Positions 1 through 8,274 of a stretch of DNA of 52,850 nt are shown one piece after another (positions within the stretch are counted from its first letter, which is position 1; each line of letters opens with the position of its first letter). A program made the position numbers and the translations under genes. The notes beneath the pieces are model-generated. The model was not told where the DNA came from. It made no database searches and saw only the letters and a list, made by a program, of their open reading frames with translations. Origin of the DNA: Cytophagaceae bacterium (GTDB lineage: Bacteria > Bacteroidota > Bacteroidia > Cytophagales > Spirosomataceae); contig JAHEAY010000004.1 of the NCBI GenBank assembly GCA_024642485.1, positions 1 to 52,850 of the forward strand. Reading direction: 5' to 3'.

Positions 1-1113
1 AAACTTTAAGACAACGCCAGCACGCGATTGGCCGATGAATCGTAGATCATGTCGGAGCGAATCAATAAACACCTTCTCTTGATACAAGCCATTTTTGATG
101 TAAATCGTTTGATTATTCCCATTTTTATTGATCGCTTCCTGTATCGTACGAACATCCCCTGAGCCATCTTTGGCCACCGTAATCTGCTGCATGAATTGGT
201 CCATTAATTGGACGGTTTTGTCAAACCATTTGGTAAACAACAAGAAAGTATGCGGCGAACCTTCATGCGTATAGACGTCGGTCAAAATCCCATAATTCGT
301 CATTTTTTGTCGGAAATCATCCCTTCCCGCATGCATGCGTGCATTCCCAGAATTAATAAACAACACAGGTGGATCTTGCTTGGAAACATGATGTAATGCA
401 GATGCTTGGTTCCAAAGCGCAGGATTCTCCGTTTTGGTATAGCCAAAATAAGCGGTCGCCGCAGAAGTACGAACTCGATCATCTCCTTCTCCCGATTCAG
501 AATGTATATAGGCCAAAATTCCATCAAGATCGATTACCCCTTTGATTTTCTGTCCTTTTCCGAATAGGTTTTCTTCCTGAACGGCTCCTAATAAAGCTGC
601 CATTTGGCCTCCTGCGGAATAGCCTGCCACAAAGATTTGTTTTGAGTCGACATGAAGTTTAGCTGCATGAAGATGTAAATAACTAAGCGCCGACTGCGCA
701 TCTTGCATCGCAGCAGGATAGAGCGCTTCGGTCGACAAACGATATTCAGCCAAGAAAACGCGGTAGCCTCTGGCAGCTAAAGCTTGTGCTAAAGCAGTAT
801 GTTGGGAACGATGCCCCGTTCGCCAGCCACCTCCGTGGAAAAACAATAAAGTCTTACGCGATTTAGCATCTTGAGGACCATAAATATCCAAGGCCAATTT
901 CCGCGACCCGATTTGCTTGTAGACAATCGATTTAGCTTTCGGCATTGTCCCGGAGGTATATTCAGCTAAACGCAACGAAGGATCCGCTTGCAAAGCAGAT
1001 TTCCAAGCTGAATAATTGGCAAACGAGCTATCGGGAATATCCGTAAGTCCTTTGGTATTTTGGGCCAACAAACCCTGACAAATAAACAGTAGTATGATTC
1101 CTATCTTGCGCAT
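1..1113 (-). CDS. Exported alpha/beta-hydrolase (esterase) fused to a pectinesterase domain, 3' end cut by the window edge
   Basis: Starting at ATG 1113, 371 codons read without a stop to base 1, so the C-terminus is missing. MRKIGIILLFICQGLLAQ is a clear signal peptide. Residues about 25-300 are an alpha/beta-hydrolase of the HSL/carbohydrate-esterase type: oxyanion motif HGGGW (93-97), nucleophile GYSAGG (Ser166) and a late His in GSPHTF (His288). From about residue 311 a new domain begins with TVAKDGSGDVRTIQEAI and IYIKNGLYQEKV, the usual N-terminus of pectin methylesterases (CE8 beta-helix). The inferred role is periplasmic or secreted removal of ester groups from pectin, with the first domain possibly an acetylesterase. 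The PME catalytic Asp residues lie outside the window, so activity cannot be judged. It is divergent from the Gfo/Idh gene, with 68 bases between starts. Confidence 0.85.
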   Translation of the reverse strand, partial: MRKIGIILLFICQGLLAQNTKGLTDIPDSSFANYSAWKSALQADPSLRLAEYTSGTMPKAKSIVYKQIGSRKLALDIYGPQDAKSRKTLLFFHGGGWRTGHRSQHTALAQALAARGYRVFLAEYRLSTEALYPAAMQDAQSALSYLHLHAAKLHVDSKQIFVAGYSAGGQMAALLGAVQEENLFGKGQKIKGVIDLDGILAYIHSESGEGDDRVRTSAATAYFGYTKTENPALWNQASALHHVSKQDPPVLFINSGNARMHAGRDDFRQKMTNYGILTDVYTHEGSPHTFLLFTKWFDKTVQLMDQFMQQITVAKDGSGDVRTIQEAINKNGNNQTIYIKNGLYQEKVFIDSLRHDLRFIGQSRAGVVLKF

Positions 1114-1181
1114 ATTTTATAAAGACGAGAAATCGAATTTTATAATCATTCTTGTTAACTTGGACATTCAAACCTGAAATT

Positions 1182-2252
1182 ATGAAAACAGTTCGCGTAC
1201 TCGTTGTGGGTTGTGGAAACATGGGAGCTTCACATGCAACAGCTTATCACAATTCCCCTGAATTTGAAATTTGTGGCCTAGTGTCACCGGGCAAAAGCAA
1301 GGAAACCTTGAACAATAAAATAAGAGGAAAATATCCCCTATTCAATGAATATTCGGCTGCATTAGCGGAGACTAAACCTGATGCGGTTTGTATTTCCACG
1401 TATCCAGACACACACGAAGCTTATGCCATCGAAGCGATGGAAGCGGGTTGTCATGTGTTTATCGAAAAACCGATTGCCGATAGTTTAGCAGGTGCCATTC
1501 GCGTGGCGGAAGTGGCGAAGAAAACGGGCAAAAAACTGGTTGTCGGATATATTTTACGCCATCATCCATCATGGATTAAGTTCATTGAGGTTGCCAAAGA
1601 AATGGGGAAACCCTTGGTGATGCGCATGAATTTGAACCAACAATCGCATGGCTATATGTGGGATGTGCATCGTAATTTGATGAATAGTTTAAGTCCAATC
1701 GTAGATTGTGGCGTCCATTACATAGATGTCATGTGCCAAATGACTCGTTCGAAACCTCTTCGTGTTTCGGCGATTGGGGCGCGCATGACAGAAGATATTC
1801 CAGCTGGAAATTACAATTATGGGCAATTGCAAATTCATTTTGAAGATGGTTCCGTTGGCTGGTATGAAGCCGGTTGGGGCCCTATGATTTCCCAAACAGC
1901 TTATTTTGTCAAAGACGTTTTTGGCCCGAAAGGCTCCGTTTCCATCGTTGCCCAAAATGCCAGTGGAGAGGGTAAATCCGATTCCGTGGAATCACATACC
2001 AAAACCGAATCACTGCGTGTCCATCATGCCGACATCAATGCGGAGAATGAATTCACGCGGGCTGATGAATGGATCAATCTAACAGATGAACCCGATCATC
2101 AAGGTTTATGTGACCGAGAGCAGGCTTATTTCCTACACGCCATACAGGCGGATGTTGATTTGACGGATCACGTAGAGGATGCGGTGAATAGCTTAAGAAT
2201 CGCCTTTGCTTGTGATGAATCCGTGAGAACGGGGAAGATGGTAGTGCTTTAG
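1182..2252 (+). CDS. Gfo/Idh/MocA-family NAD(P)-dependent oxidoreductase
   Basis: 356-residue cytoplasmic dehydrogenase. A Rossmann motif VVGCGNMGASHA lies at the N-terminus, followed by the family EKP motif (Glu95-Lys96-Pro97) and the D-x-G-x-H-x2-D catalytic segment around His179. Family members oxidise or reduce sugars, inositols and other polyols; the substrate cannot be read from the sequence. I chose ATG 1182 because the upstream in-frame TTG at 1152 gives a non-conserved extension before MKTVRVLVVG. It has no signal peptide, unlike the many exported Bacteroidota relatives. The divergent pectinesterase fusion hints at a sugar or uronate substrate, but that is inference. The stop codon is followed after one base by a heptamer repeat. 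Confidence 0.9.
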   Translation: MKTVRVLVVGCGNMGASHATAYHNSPEFEICGLVSPGKSKETLNNKIRGKYPLFNEYSAALAETKPDAVCISTYPDTHEAYAIEAMEAGCHVFIEKPIADSLAGAIRVAEVAKKTGKKLVVGYILRHHPSWIKFIEVAKEMGKPLVMRMNLNQQSHGYMWDVHRNLMNSLSPIVDCGVHYIDVMCQMTRSKPLRVSAIGARMTEDIPAGNYNYGQLQIHFEDGSVGWYEAGWGPMISQTAYFVKDVFGPKGSVSIVAQNASGEGKSDSVESHTKTESLRVHHADINAENEFTRADEWINLTDEPDHQGLCDREQAYFLHAIQADVDLTDHVEDAVNSLRIAFACDESVRTGKMVVL

Positions 2253-2253
2253 C

Positions 2254-2382
2254 AGTCGTCAGTCACTAGTCGTCAGTCGCTAGTCTGTAAGAGGAGAGCC
2301 TATTTATAAAAACTCTCAGCCTCTGGACTATCAACTGACAACTCGTGACTAACAACTGACGACTAGTGACTGACGACTAGCG
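2254..2382. repeat. Inverted array of 7-base repeats between two convergent genes
   Basis: Left part 2254-2288 is five heptamers of the type AGTCGTC / AGTCACT / AGTCGCT. Right part 2327-2382 is eight heptamers all beginning ACT (ACTGACG, ACTAGTG, ACTAGCG and variants). Bases 2257-2277 are the exact reverse complement of 2355-2375 (21 of 21), so the transcript could fold into a long hairpin around an A+T-rich centre. The left array begins one base after the dehydrogenase stop. The right array runs into the peptidase gene, whose TAG stop (2384-2386) belongs to the next ACTA unit. Confidence 0.85.
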
Positions 2383-2383
2383 A

Positions 2384-4414
2384 CTATTTCAAATACGTCG
2401 CCAACCAATTCCCAACTTCCTGATAATGAAACTTCGAATTATCGGGATTTAAGATCCAGTGATTCTCACCTGGAAAGACGATCAATTTACTCGGAATCTG
2501 TAAACGCTGGTGAATGCTCCAGTTTTCCAAGGTATTGTTGATTGGTACCCGGAAATCATTTTCCCCAACCGTCAACAACATTGGTGTCTTAAAATTGGCC
2601 GCAAAGCGCATCGGATTCTGTTCTTTCCATGTTTTGGTTGGCACCCAAGGAGCACCCCCATTCATCAATTCTCTCCCCCAAATCACATCGGAAGTCCCCC
2701 ATTGCGATTCTGAATTCACTAAGCCCGCATGTGAAATCAAGCATTTGAAATGCGAAGTTGTCGCCTGCATCCAGTTGGCCAAATGTCCGCCATAAGACGC
2801 TCCACCTGCCGCTTGACGTGACGCATCAATAAACGAATACCGTTTCATCGCATCAGCTGCAGCCTCTAAAATTTCATTTCCTGGTCCTTTGAATGGATCT
2901 AATTGAATGTCTTGTGCGAATTTTTCTCCATAGCCCACGGAACCTGTATAGTCCGTCATGACGATCACATAACCTGGAGCACCCAACACATAGGGATTCC
3001 AACGGTAACCAAATACATCTTTGAATGAACTCGCGGGTCCTCCGTGCATCAAGACAAACAAAGGATATTTCTTGGAGGCATCAAAACCTGCAGGGCGCAA
3101 GATAACACTGCGAATCATTTTGCCGCGTGACGATTTGGTCCAAAAAACCTCTGGCTTTGGCTGATCCAATTTCGCCAACGAAGCATCGTTGGCCTTTGAA
3201 ATCGCAACTGATTTTCCTGCATTCCAAACATACACTTCTGCTGGCGCAGCGAGGTGTTGGTATGTGTAAGCTATTGCATTTCCTGCCACCGATAAACCGG
3301 TGACGGAACCAACTTCTCCACCCAATATGTCCGTATGCGTTCCATTTTCGATCGAAATTTGAATTGCGCGGTCAACTCCTTGATCTTCAATGCTCGCAAA
3401 AATAAAATTACCTGACACTTCCCAATCATTAATCGGTCGATCAAGACCCGTCGCTAATTCGGTGCGATTTTCCATGGAAGGCCAAGCGAAACGATACATA
3501 TGCTCTAGATAGTAGATTTTATTACCATTCAAATGCCCAGCAGCAATCAGATACTTACCGTCTTCAGAAAATTGAACTTGAGAATAATCTGTAGGATCTT
3601 GACTCAATCGTTTTTCGGGGCCACCAGAAATAGAAACTGCATATAGATGTGAGTTCACAGACTGGTAGGCGGTGGTATTATATTCGGTTGTTGCCGTAAA
3701 GATAATTTGCTTAGAATCTGGACTAATGGCAAAAGAACCTAATTGAAAACCTTTGGATTCCACTAAACCGATTTTGGAAAACACATTGACTGGATTCGGT
3801 TTTTCAACAGTTAAATCCATCACATAAATATGCGATTGTTTTTCATCCAACCAGCTGTCCCAATAGCGAATGGGGAAAGACGTATACACACGCGCTTTGG
3901 TTTTGATTTTCTTCTTTTCTTCAGCTAATTTCTTACTAATTGAATCCGTAAATGCAGTCGCAAAAACGCGCGAAGTGAAAGCAATCAAACGACCGTCAGA
4001 ACTTATTTTAGGTGTCGAAATTCCGGTAGACAAACTGGTCAATCGTTGGGCTTCACCACCTAAATCCAAATTCAAACGGTATAATTGTGCAACCTCATCT
4101 CCTTCTCGTTTCGCTGTAAAAAAGATTTGATGTAAAGTAGGGTGCCAAAAGTAATTGTCTTCGCCCCCTCTTGAGTTTGTGATTTTACGCGGTTCTGTGG
4201 ACCCATCAGTAGCAGCCAGCCACAAATCAGTCGTTTGTTCCTCGGTATTATAAGATGTTTCAGTTCTACTATAAATCACCCATTTCCCAGAAGGGCTAAT
4301 CGCGGGCGTACCTATTTTTTTCAGCATCCACATGTTTTCATGTGACATGGCAGGTTTCTGAGCGAGCGTTGCATGTCCCAAGATAAGCAACACAAAGAGT
4401 AACATTTTTTTCAT
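2384..4414 (-). CDS. S9-family prolyl oligopeptidase / acylaminoacyl-peptidase, exported
   Basis: 676 residues from ATG 4414; an ATG three codons upstream (4423) is possible. MKKMLLFVLLILGHATLAQ is a signal peptide, so the enzyme acts in the periplasm or at the surface. The first ~400 residues contain TolB/WD40-like beta-propeller repeats (ISPSGKWVIYSR, ISSDGRLIAFTS, ISPDSKQIIFTA). The C-terminal alpha/beta-hydrolase domain has the nucleophile GGASYGGHLANW (Ser540), Asp620 in GENDFRVP and His652 in GENHW, the full S9 triad. Family members trim oligopeptides from the N-terminus. It is divergent from the M13 peptidase with about 53 bases between starts, so the two probably share a regulatory region. 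The stop codon lies in a heptamer repeat. Confidence 0.95.
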   Translation of the reverse strand: MKKMLLFVLLILGHATLAQKPAMSHENMWMLKKIGTPAISPSGKWVIYSRTETSYNTEEQTTDLWLAATDGSTEPRKITNSRGGEDNYFWHPTLHQIFFTAKREGDEVAQLYRLNLDLGGEAQRLTSLSTGISTPKISSDGRLIAFTSRVFATAFTDSISKKLAEEKKKIKTKARVYTSFPIRYWDSWLDEKQSHIYVMDLTVEKPNPVNVFSKIGLVESKGFQLGSFAISPDSKQIIFTATTEYNTTAYQSVNSHLYAVSISGGPEKRLSQDPTDYSQVQFSEDGKYLIAAGHLNGNKIYYLEHMYRFAWPSMENRTELATGLDRPINDWEVSGNFIFASIEDQGVDRAIQISIENGTHTDILGGEVGSVTGLSVAGNAIAYTYQHLAAPAEVYVWNAGKSVAISKANDASLAKLDQPKPEVFWTKSSRGKMIRSVILRPAGFDASKKYPLFVLMHGGPASSFKDVFGYRWNPYVLGAPGYVIVMTDYTGSVGYGEKFAQDIQLDPFKGPGNEILEAAADAMKRYSFIDASRQAAGGASYGGHLANWMQATTSHFKCLISHAGLVNSESQWGTSDVIWGRELMNGGAPWVPTKTWKEQNPMRFAANFKTPMLLTVGENDFRVPINNTLENWSIHQRLQIPSKLIVFPGENHWILNPDNSKFHYQEVGNWLATYLK

Positions 4415-4467
4415 AGAAAACATTTTGCTTCGTAAATTAGTTATTTAAACTTCATCTTAAAATACAC

Positions 4468-6495
4468 ATGAGAAAAAAATACGCTTTGTTTGGTGTGTTA
4501 GCGATTGCCATGGCATCGTTCGACCTGAACGCACAAAGTCCCGCTAAATTTATTGATCGGGCAAATATGAATTTTCAGGTTAAACCTGGAGATGATTTTG
4601 CAACATATTCCAACGGTAACTGGGTTAAAAACAATCCCATTCCTGCTAAAGAAACGCGCTGGGGAAGTTTTAATCAGTTACGCGATTTCAATATCAATGC
4701 AGTTAAAACAATCTTAGAAAGTACACAAGGTTCAAAGGCAGCAGCAGGTTCCGTTGAAAAGCGCGTGGCGGATTTTTATGCTGCAGCCATGGATAGTTTG
4801 GCGATTGAAAAATTAAGTTACACGCCTATTCAAGCCGACTTAAACCGAATTCAATCTCTACAATTTAAGTCGCAAATCGTAACTGAAATTGCACACTTGC
4901 GTAAATCAGGAGCGGCGTCTCCCCTATTTAGTTTTTATGTAGGTCAAGATCGTAAACAAGTGGATAAGATGGTTCCACAATTAGGCCAAGGAGGAACTTC
5001 ACTGCCTGATCGTGACTATTATTTGAAATCAGATGCCCGTAGCCTTAAAATCCAAGAGGCTTTCAAAAACTATGTGAGCACTTTATTCCAACTGGTTGGC
5101 ACAAATGAAGCTCAAGCAAAGTTGAATGCTGAATCAATTTTCCAATTGGAAAAAAAATTAGCCGAAGCACAAATGTCACGAGTGGAAATGCGTGATCCAT
5201 ATAAGACTTATAACAAATTTGCGTTTGCAGATTTTAATCAAAAAACACCTGCATTTAATTGGGCGATGACCTTCCAAGATTTTGGCACTACGGCACCTGA
5301 TTCTATGTTGGTTTCCGCACCAAAATTTTTCGAATCGGCAAATAAACTTTTGATAGAAACTCCATTAGAAACGTGGAAGACCTACTTAACATGGAATGTC
5401 TTGAAGGGTTCTGCGGCTTATTTGAGCTCTCCTTTCGTGAAAGCTAACTTTGCTTTTAACCAAGTCATTAGCGGACAAAAGGTTCAAACACCTCGTTGGC
5501 AACGAATGTCATCCTTGACAGATGGTACCATTGGTGAATTATTAGGCCAATTATACGTGGCAAAATATTTCAAACCTGAAGCAAAAGCGCGCATGGTAGA
5601 ATTGGTAGCTAATTTGCGTAAGGCATTTGAAATCCGTATCAATCAATTGGATTGGATGAGTGCAGAGACGAAGCAAAAAGCGAAGGACAAATTACATGCA
5701 TTTACGCCAAAAATTGGCTATCCAGACAAATGGAAAAACTATGATGGTTTAGAGATTTCATCTAATGAATTCTACAAAAATATTCGAAACGCAGGTGCAT
5801 GGGGATTCCAAGACAATATCAGTCAGATTGGCAAGCCTGTAGACCGTAGCAAATGGGGCATGACGCCACCAACAGTGAATGCCTATTACAGCCCGGTAAT
5901 GAATGAGATTGTATTTCCAGCAGGTATTTTACAATTCCCATTCTTTGATGCCAAAGCGGATGATGCCATTAACTACGGTGGTATTGGCGCTGTAATTGGC
6001 CATGAAATGTCACATGGATTTGACGATTCAGGTAGTCAATATGACAAAGACGGAACTTTGCGCAACTGGTGGTCGAAGGAAGATTTAGCAAAATTTAAAG
6101 CTAAGACTGAGCTATTAGGCAAACAATTTGATGCCTATACTATTTTGGACACCTTGCATGTAAATGGCAAATTGACCATGGGTGAGAACATTGGCGATTT
6201 GGGTGGTTTGAATATGGCTTATGAGGCATTCAAAATGACGAAACAAGGAAAATCAAAAGCAAAATTGGATGGCTTTACGCCAGACCAACGCTTTTTCTTA
6301 GCTTGGGCGCAAGTTTGGAGAGGATCTACTTTGCCAGAAACCGCAGCACAATTAGTACAAACAGACCCACATTCGCCGAATGAATTCCGGACGATTGGTA
6401 CGCCAGTCAACATGGATGCTTGGTATAAGGCATTTGATGTAAAACCAGGTGACAAATTGTATAAGAAACCGGAAGATCGGATTAAGATTTGGTAA
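4468..6495 (+). CDS. M13-family zinc metallopeptidase (neprilysin/PepO type), exported
   Basis: 675 residues with an N-terminal signal peptide ending near LNAQ. The N-terminal M13 domain contains YSNGNWVKNNPIPAKETRWG. The C-terminal domain has the zinc motif HEMSH (512-516), the third ligand Glu573 in GENIGDLGG, the substrate-binding NAYYSPVMNEIVFPAG and the terminal Trp typical of M13 enzymes. All catalytic residues are present and the length fits the family. M13 enzymes cleave oligopeptides on the N-side of hydrophobic residues. Its position beside an exported S9 peptidase and just before a SusC/SusD block suggests a role in extracellular peptide use (inference). Confidence 0.96.
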   Translation: MRKKYALFGVLAIAMASFDLNAQSPAKFIDRANMNFQVKPGDDFATYSNGNWVKNNPIPAKETRWGSFNQLRDFNINAVKTILESTQGSKAAAGSVEKRVADFYAAAMDSLAIEKLSYTPIQADLNRIQSLQFKSQIVTEIAHLRKSGAASPLFSFYVGQDRKQVDKMVPQLGQGGTSLPDRDYYLKSDARSLKIQEAFKNYVSTLFQLVGTNEAQAKLNAESIFQLEKKLAEAQMSRVEMRDPYKTYNKFAFADFNQKTPAFNWAMTFQDFGTTAPDSMLVSAPKFFESANKLLIETPLETWKTYLTWNVLKGSAAYLSSPFVKANFAFNQVISGQKVQTPRWQRMSSLTDGTIGELLGQLYVAKYFKPEAKARMVELVANLRKAFEIRINQLDWMSAETKQKAKDKLHAFTPKIGYPDKWKNYDGLEISSNEFYKNIRNAGAWGFQDNISQIGKPVDRSKWGMTPPTVNAYYSPVMNEIVFPAGILQFPFFDAKADDAINYGGIGAVIGHEMSHGFDDSGSQYDKDGTLRNWWSKEDLAKFKAKTELLGKQFDAYTILDTLHVNGKLTMGENIGDLGGLNMAYEAFKMTKQGKSKAKLDGFTPDQRFFLAWAQVWRGSTLPETAAQLVQTDPHSPNEFRTIGTPVNMDAWYKAFDVKPGDKLYKKPEDRIKIW

Positions 6496-6558
6496 GTTAA
6501 GAGTTAAGAATTAAGAGTTAAGAGTTAAGAATTAAGAGTTTAGAGTTAAGAAGTGAGA
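6496..6558. repeat. Tandem heptamer array GTTAAGA after the M13 peptidase stop
   Basis: Eight consecutive 7-base units (GTTAAGA, with ATTAAGA and GTTTAGA variants) from 6496 to 6551 and a decayed ninth unit to 6558. It begins at the first base after the TAA stop. The 7-base phase is never broken. No open reading frame or known element explains it; it matches the other intergenic arrays in period but not in unit sequence. Confidence 0.9.
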
Positions 6559-6600
6559 AATTTGTGAGTGATTCGCAATACCAAGCTTATTCTAAAGGAG

Positions 6601-6628
6601 CCCAGTGAGAAATCGCTGGGTTTCTTTT
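6601..6628 (+). terminator. Intrinsic terminator downstream of the M13 peptidase
   Basis: Stem CCCAGTGA / TCGCTGGG (8 pairs, one G-T) with loop GAAA at 6601-6620, followed by TTTCTTTT. It lies about 105 bases after the M13 stop, beyond the heptamer array, and has a T-tract only in the plus direction. Confidence 0.8.
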
Positions 6629-6645
6629 GTGTCAATGCCCTATTA

Positions 6646-6706
6646 GAGATGCGATATTTCGCGTGTCTTTAATCTTCATGATAACCCTAGGTTTCAGCCT
6701 GGGGTT
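6646..6706. repeat. Decayed GTAGAGACGCG-type element plus CCTGGGG palindrome
   Basis: 6646-6669 resembles the inverted-repeat arm seen at 22901, 26165 and 31647 but with changes (GAGATGCGATATTTCGCG). 6683-6706 forms a palindrome AACCCTAGG / CCTGGGGTT and is closely similar to 26217-26240, including the preceding tcat..taacc. The same two element types therefore occur together in both places. Confidence 0.6.
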
Positions 6707-6742
6707 TCCTATCCTAAAACCTAGAGATTAATAAACAGAAAA

Positions 6743-6768
6743 AAGCCCAAGGATTTCTCCTTGGGCTT
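6743..6768 (-). terminator. Intrinsic terminator of the first SusC/SusD operon
   Basis: Stem AAGCCCAAGGA / TCCTTGGGCTT with a four-base loop. Read on the minus strand it is followed by a run of six T. It lies 43 bases downstream of the SusD stop at 6811, behind a second palindrome. Confidence 0.85.
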
Positions 6769-6774
6769 TATATA

Positions 6775-6800
6775 TATATACGCGAAGCATCGCGTATATA
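6775..6800. repeat. Perfect palindrome TATATACGCGA / TCGCGTATATA
   Basis: An 11-base perfect inverted repeat with loop AGCA lies between the SusD stop (6811) and the terminator. The CGCGA...TCGCG core resembles the core of the dispersed inverted-repeat element, but the flanks are an alternating TA run. In RNA it would be a second hairpin at the 3' end of the transcript. Confidence 0.7.
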
Positions 6801-6810
6801 CATCAATAAA

Positions 6811-8256
6811 TTATTTACCGATGCTCGGGTTCGTTTGAACCTCTACCAATGGAATACCATAGATATAACGAGGATCAGATGGTTGAATTGTTGCACCAGC
6901 ACCGAAAGAAACCATCGGATCGCCGCGACGCGTCACATCGTTTGCACGGAAACCTTCCGCTAAGAATTCGATACGACGTTCCGTTAAGATAGCTTTGATT
7001 ACGTCAGCTTTGGTATCCAATGCTGGGAATACATAAGATGCATCCGAGCGACCGTGTACCGCTTTCAATAAAGCAATCGCACGCGTCAAACTTCCTGCTT
7101 CTGCTTCAGCTTCTGCTAAGTTTAACAATACTTCAGCATAACGAATGTTAGGTACATAATCTACATAGGGAGATACGCCACTAAATTTCGTTGAAGATGG
7201 AAATTTCGCCACAGAAGTTGTCGCAACTGTCAACTTCGTCTTGCGATCATCTGTTGCAGCAAATTGAGGATTACTGTAAATACCGATAGAACCCGTATTT
7301 AAATAATATTCCACGTTACCTGCATTGAAATAGTAACCTAATTGATTTTGCGTTCCTGGAGCGTTTGTCGCGTCCATTGGGAAAGAGAAAATCGATTCTG
7401 TCGTTGAATACGGTGCTTTGAAAACAGCAGAAACATCTGATTGCAATGCATGAGCAACACGAGCAGACGATTTGAATGGAGCCGTAGCTGAAACGATTTT
7501 ATTCGATTCAGTAATGACACCTGCAAAATCACCCATCGCTAATTTAACACGTGTTTTTAATGCGATTGCCGCATTTTTGTGTGCACGAGTCGTATTAAGT
7601 AAAGCGGTACCGTATGAATCTGGCAACTCCGTTTCCGCGTCATTCAAATCTTGTAAGATTTGTGCATAAACTTGAGCTACTGTACTGCGAGGCATGTCAT
7701 TATCCGCTGAAGATACAGATCCCTTCAAGCGCAATGGCAATCCAGCAGAAGCACCTTTATCCATGATATAAGGTTTTGCAAAGTATTGAACTAAAGAGAA
7801 ATAAGTCAATGCGCGCAAAAACTTTGCTTCCCCACGGTAGTTCGCCGCTAATGTTGACGAGACTGCGTTCGGGTTTGCAGCTAAACCTTCTAAGAATAAA
7901 TTAGCACGGTTAATAGTCAAATATCCTTGAATCCAGAAACCTGCCAAATACGAATCTGACGGATCCTGATTTCCTTGATAAGTTGAATACCCTGTTACCG
8001 AGTTCGTTGTACGATTAACCCAATCTTCTCCACGGATATCGTTGTAGATTAAATAACGACCTCCAAACAAACTACCATTTTTGGCAGAACCATATAAACC
8101 ATTTACTTGGGAAAGGACACGAGCAGGGGTATTAAATACCGTTGCATCAGACAAATCCAATTCCGGAACTGCATTAAGGAACTCCTTATTGCAAGAGGAA
8201 ACCGTCATCGCAAGTGCGATGGACAAAATCCCTATTTTATTTGTGAATAATTTCAT
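6811..8256 (-). CDS. SusD/RagB-family outer-membrane lipoprotein (pair 1)
   Basis: 481 residues, a usual SusD length. The signal peptide ends in a lipobox (TVSSC, lipidated Cys near residue 22), so it is predicted to be a surface lipoprotein capping the SusC channel. The N-terminal helical region with SYLAGFWIQGYLTINRANLFLEGL and the later YRGEAKFLRALTYFSLVQYFAKPY are typical TPR-like SusD segments. The C-terminal ERRIEFLAEGFRANDVTRRGD is the characteristic SusD end motif. It follows the SusC gene by 18 bases in the same operon. The ligand cannot be read from sequence; flanking peptidases make peptides possible. Confidence 0.95.
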   Translation of the reverse strand: MKLFTNKIGILSIALAMTVSSCNKEFLNAVPELDLSDATVFNTPARVLSQVNGLYGSAKNGSLFGGRYLIYNDIRGEDWVNRTTNSVTGYSTYQGNQDPSDSYLAGFWIQGYLTINRANLFLEGLAANPNAVSSTLAANYRGEAKFLRALTYFSLVQYFAKPYIMDKGASAGLPLRLKGSVSSADNDMPRSTVAQVYAQILQDLNDAETELPDSYGTALLNTTRAHKNAAIALKTRVKLAMGDFAGVITESNKIVSATAPFKSSARVAHALQSDVSAVFKAPYSTTESIFSFPMDATNAPGTQNQLGYYFNAGNVEYYLNTGSIGIYSNPQFAATDDRKTKLTVATTSVAKFPSSTKFSGVSPYVDYVPNIRYAEVLLNLAEAEAEAGSLTRAIALLKAVHGRSDASYVFPALDTKADVIKAILTERRIEFLAEGFRANDVTRRGDPMVSFGAGATIQPSDPRYIYGIPLVEVQTNPSIGK

Positions 8257-8274
8257 TTTCTTTATCTGTTAAAA

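Noticed and set aside
300-527. Small minus-strand open frame in the left-edge gene
   Set aside because: It is out of frame with the continuous 371-codon esterase-pectinesterase reading, which has clear motifs.
1152-1181. Upstream TTG start for the Gfo/Idh gene
   Set aside because: The ten extra residues are not expected before MKTVRVLVVGCG and an ATG is available at 1182.
2254-2382. Possible CRISPR array
   Set aside because: The repeat unit is 7 bases with no unique spacers and no cas genes nearby.
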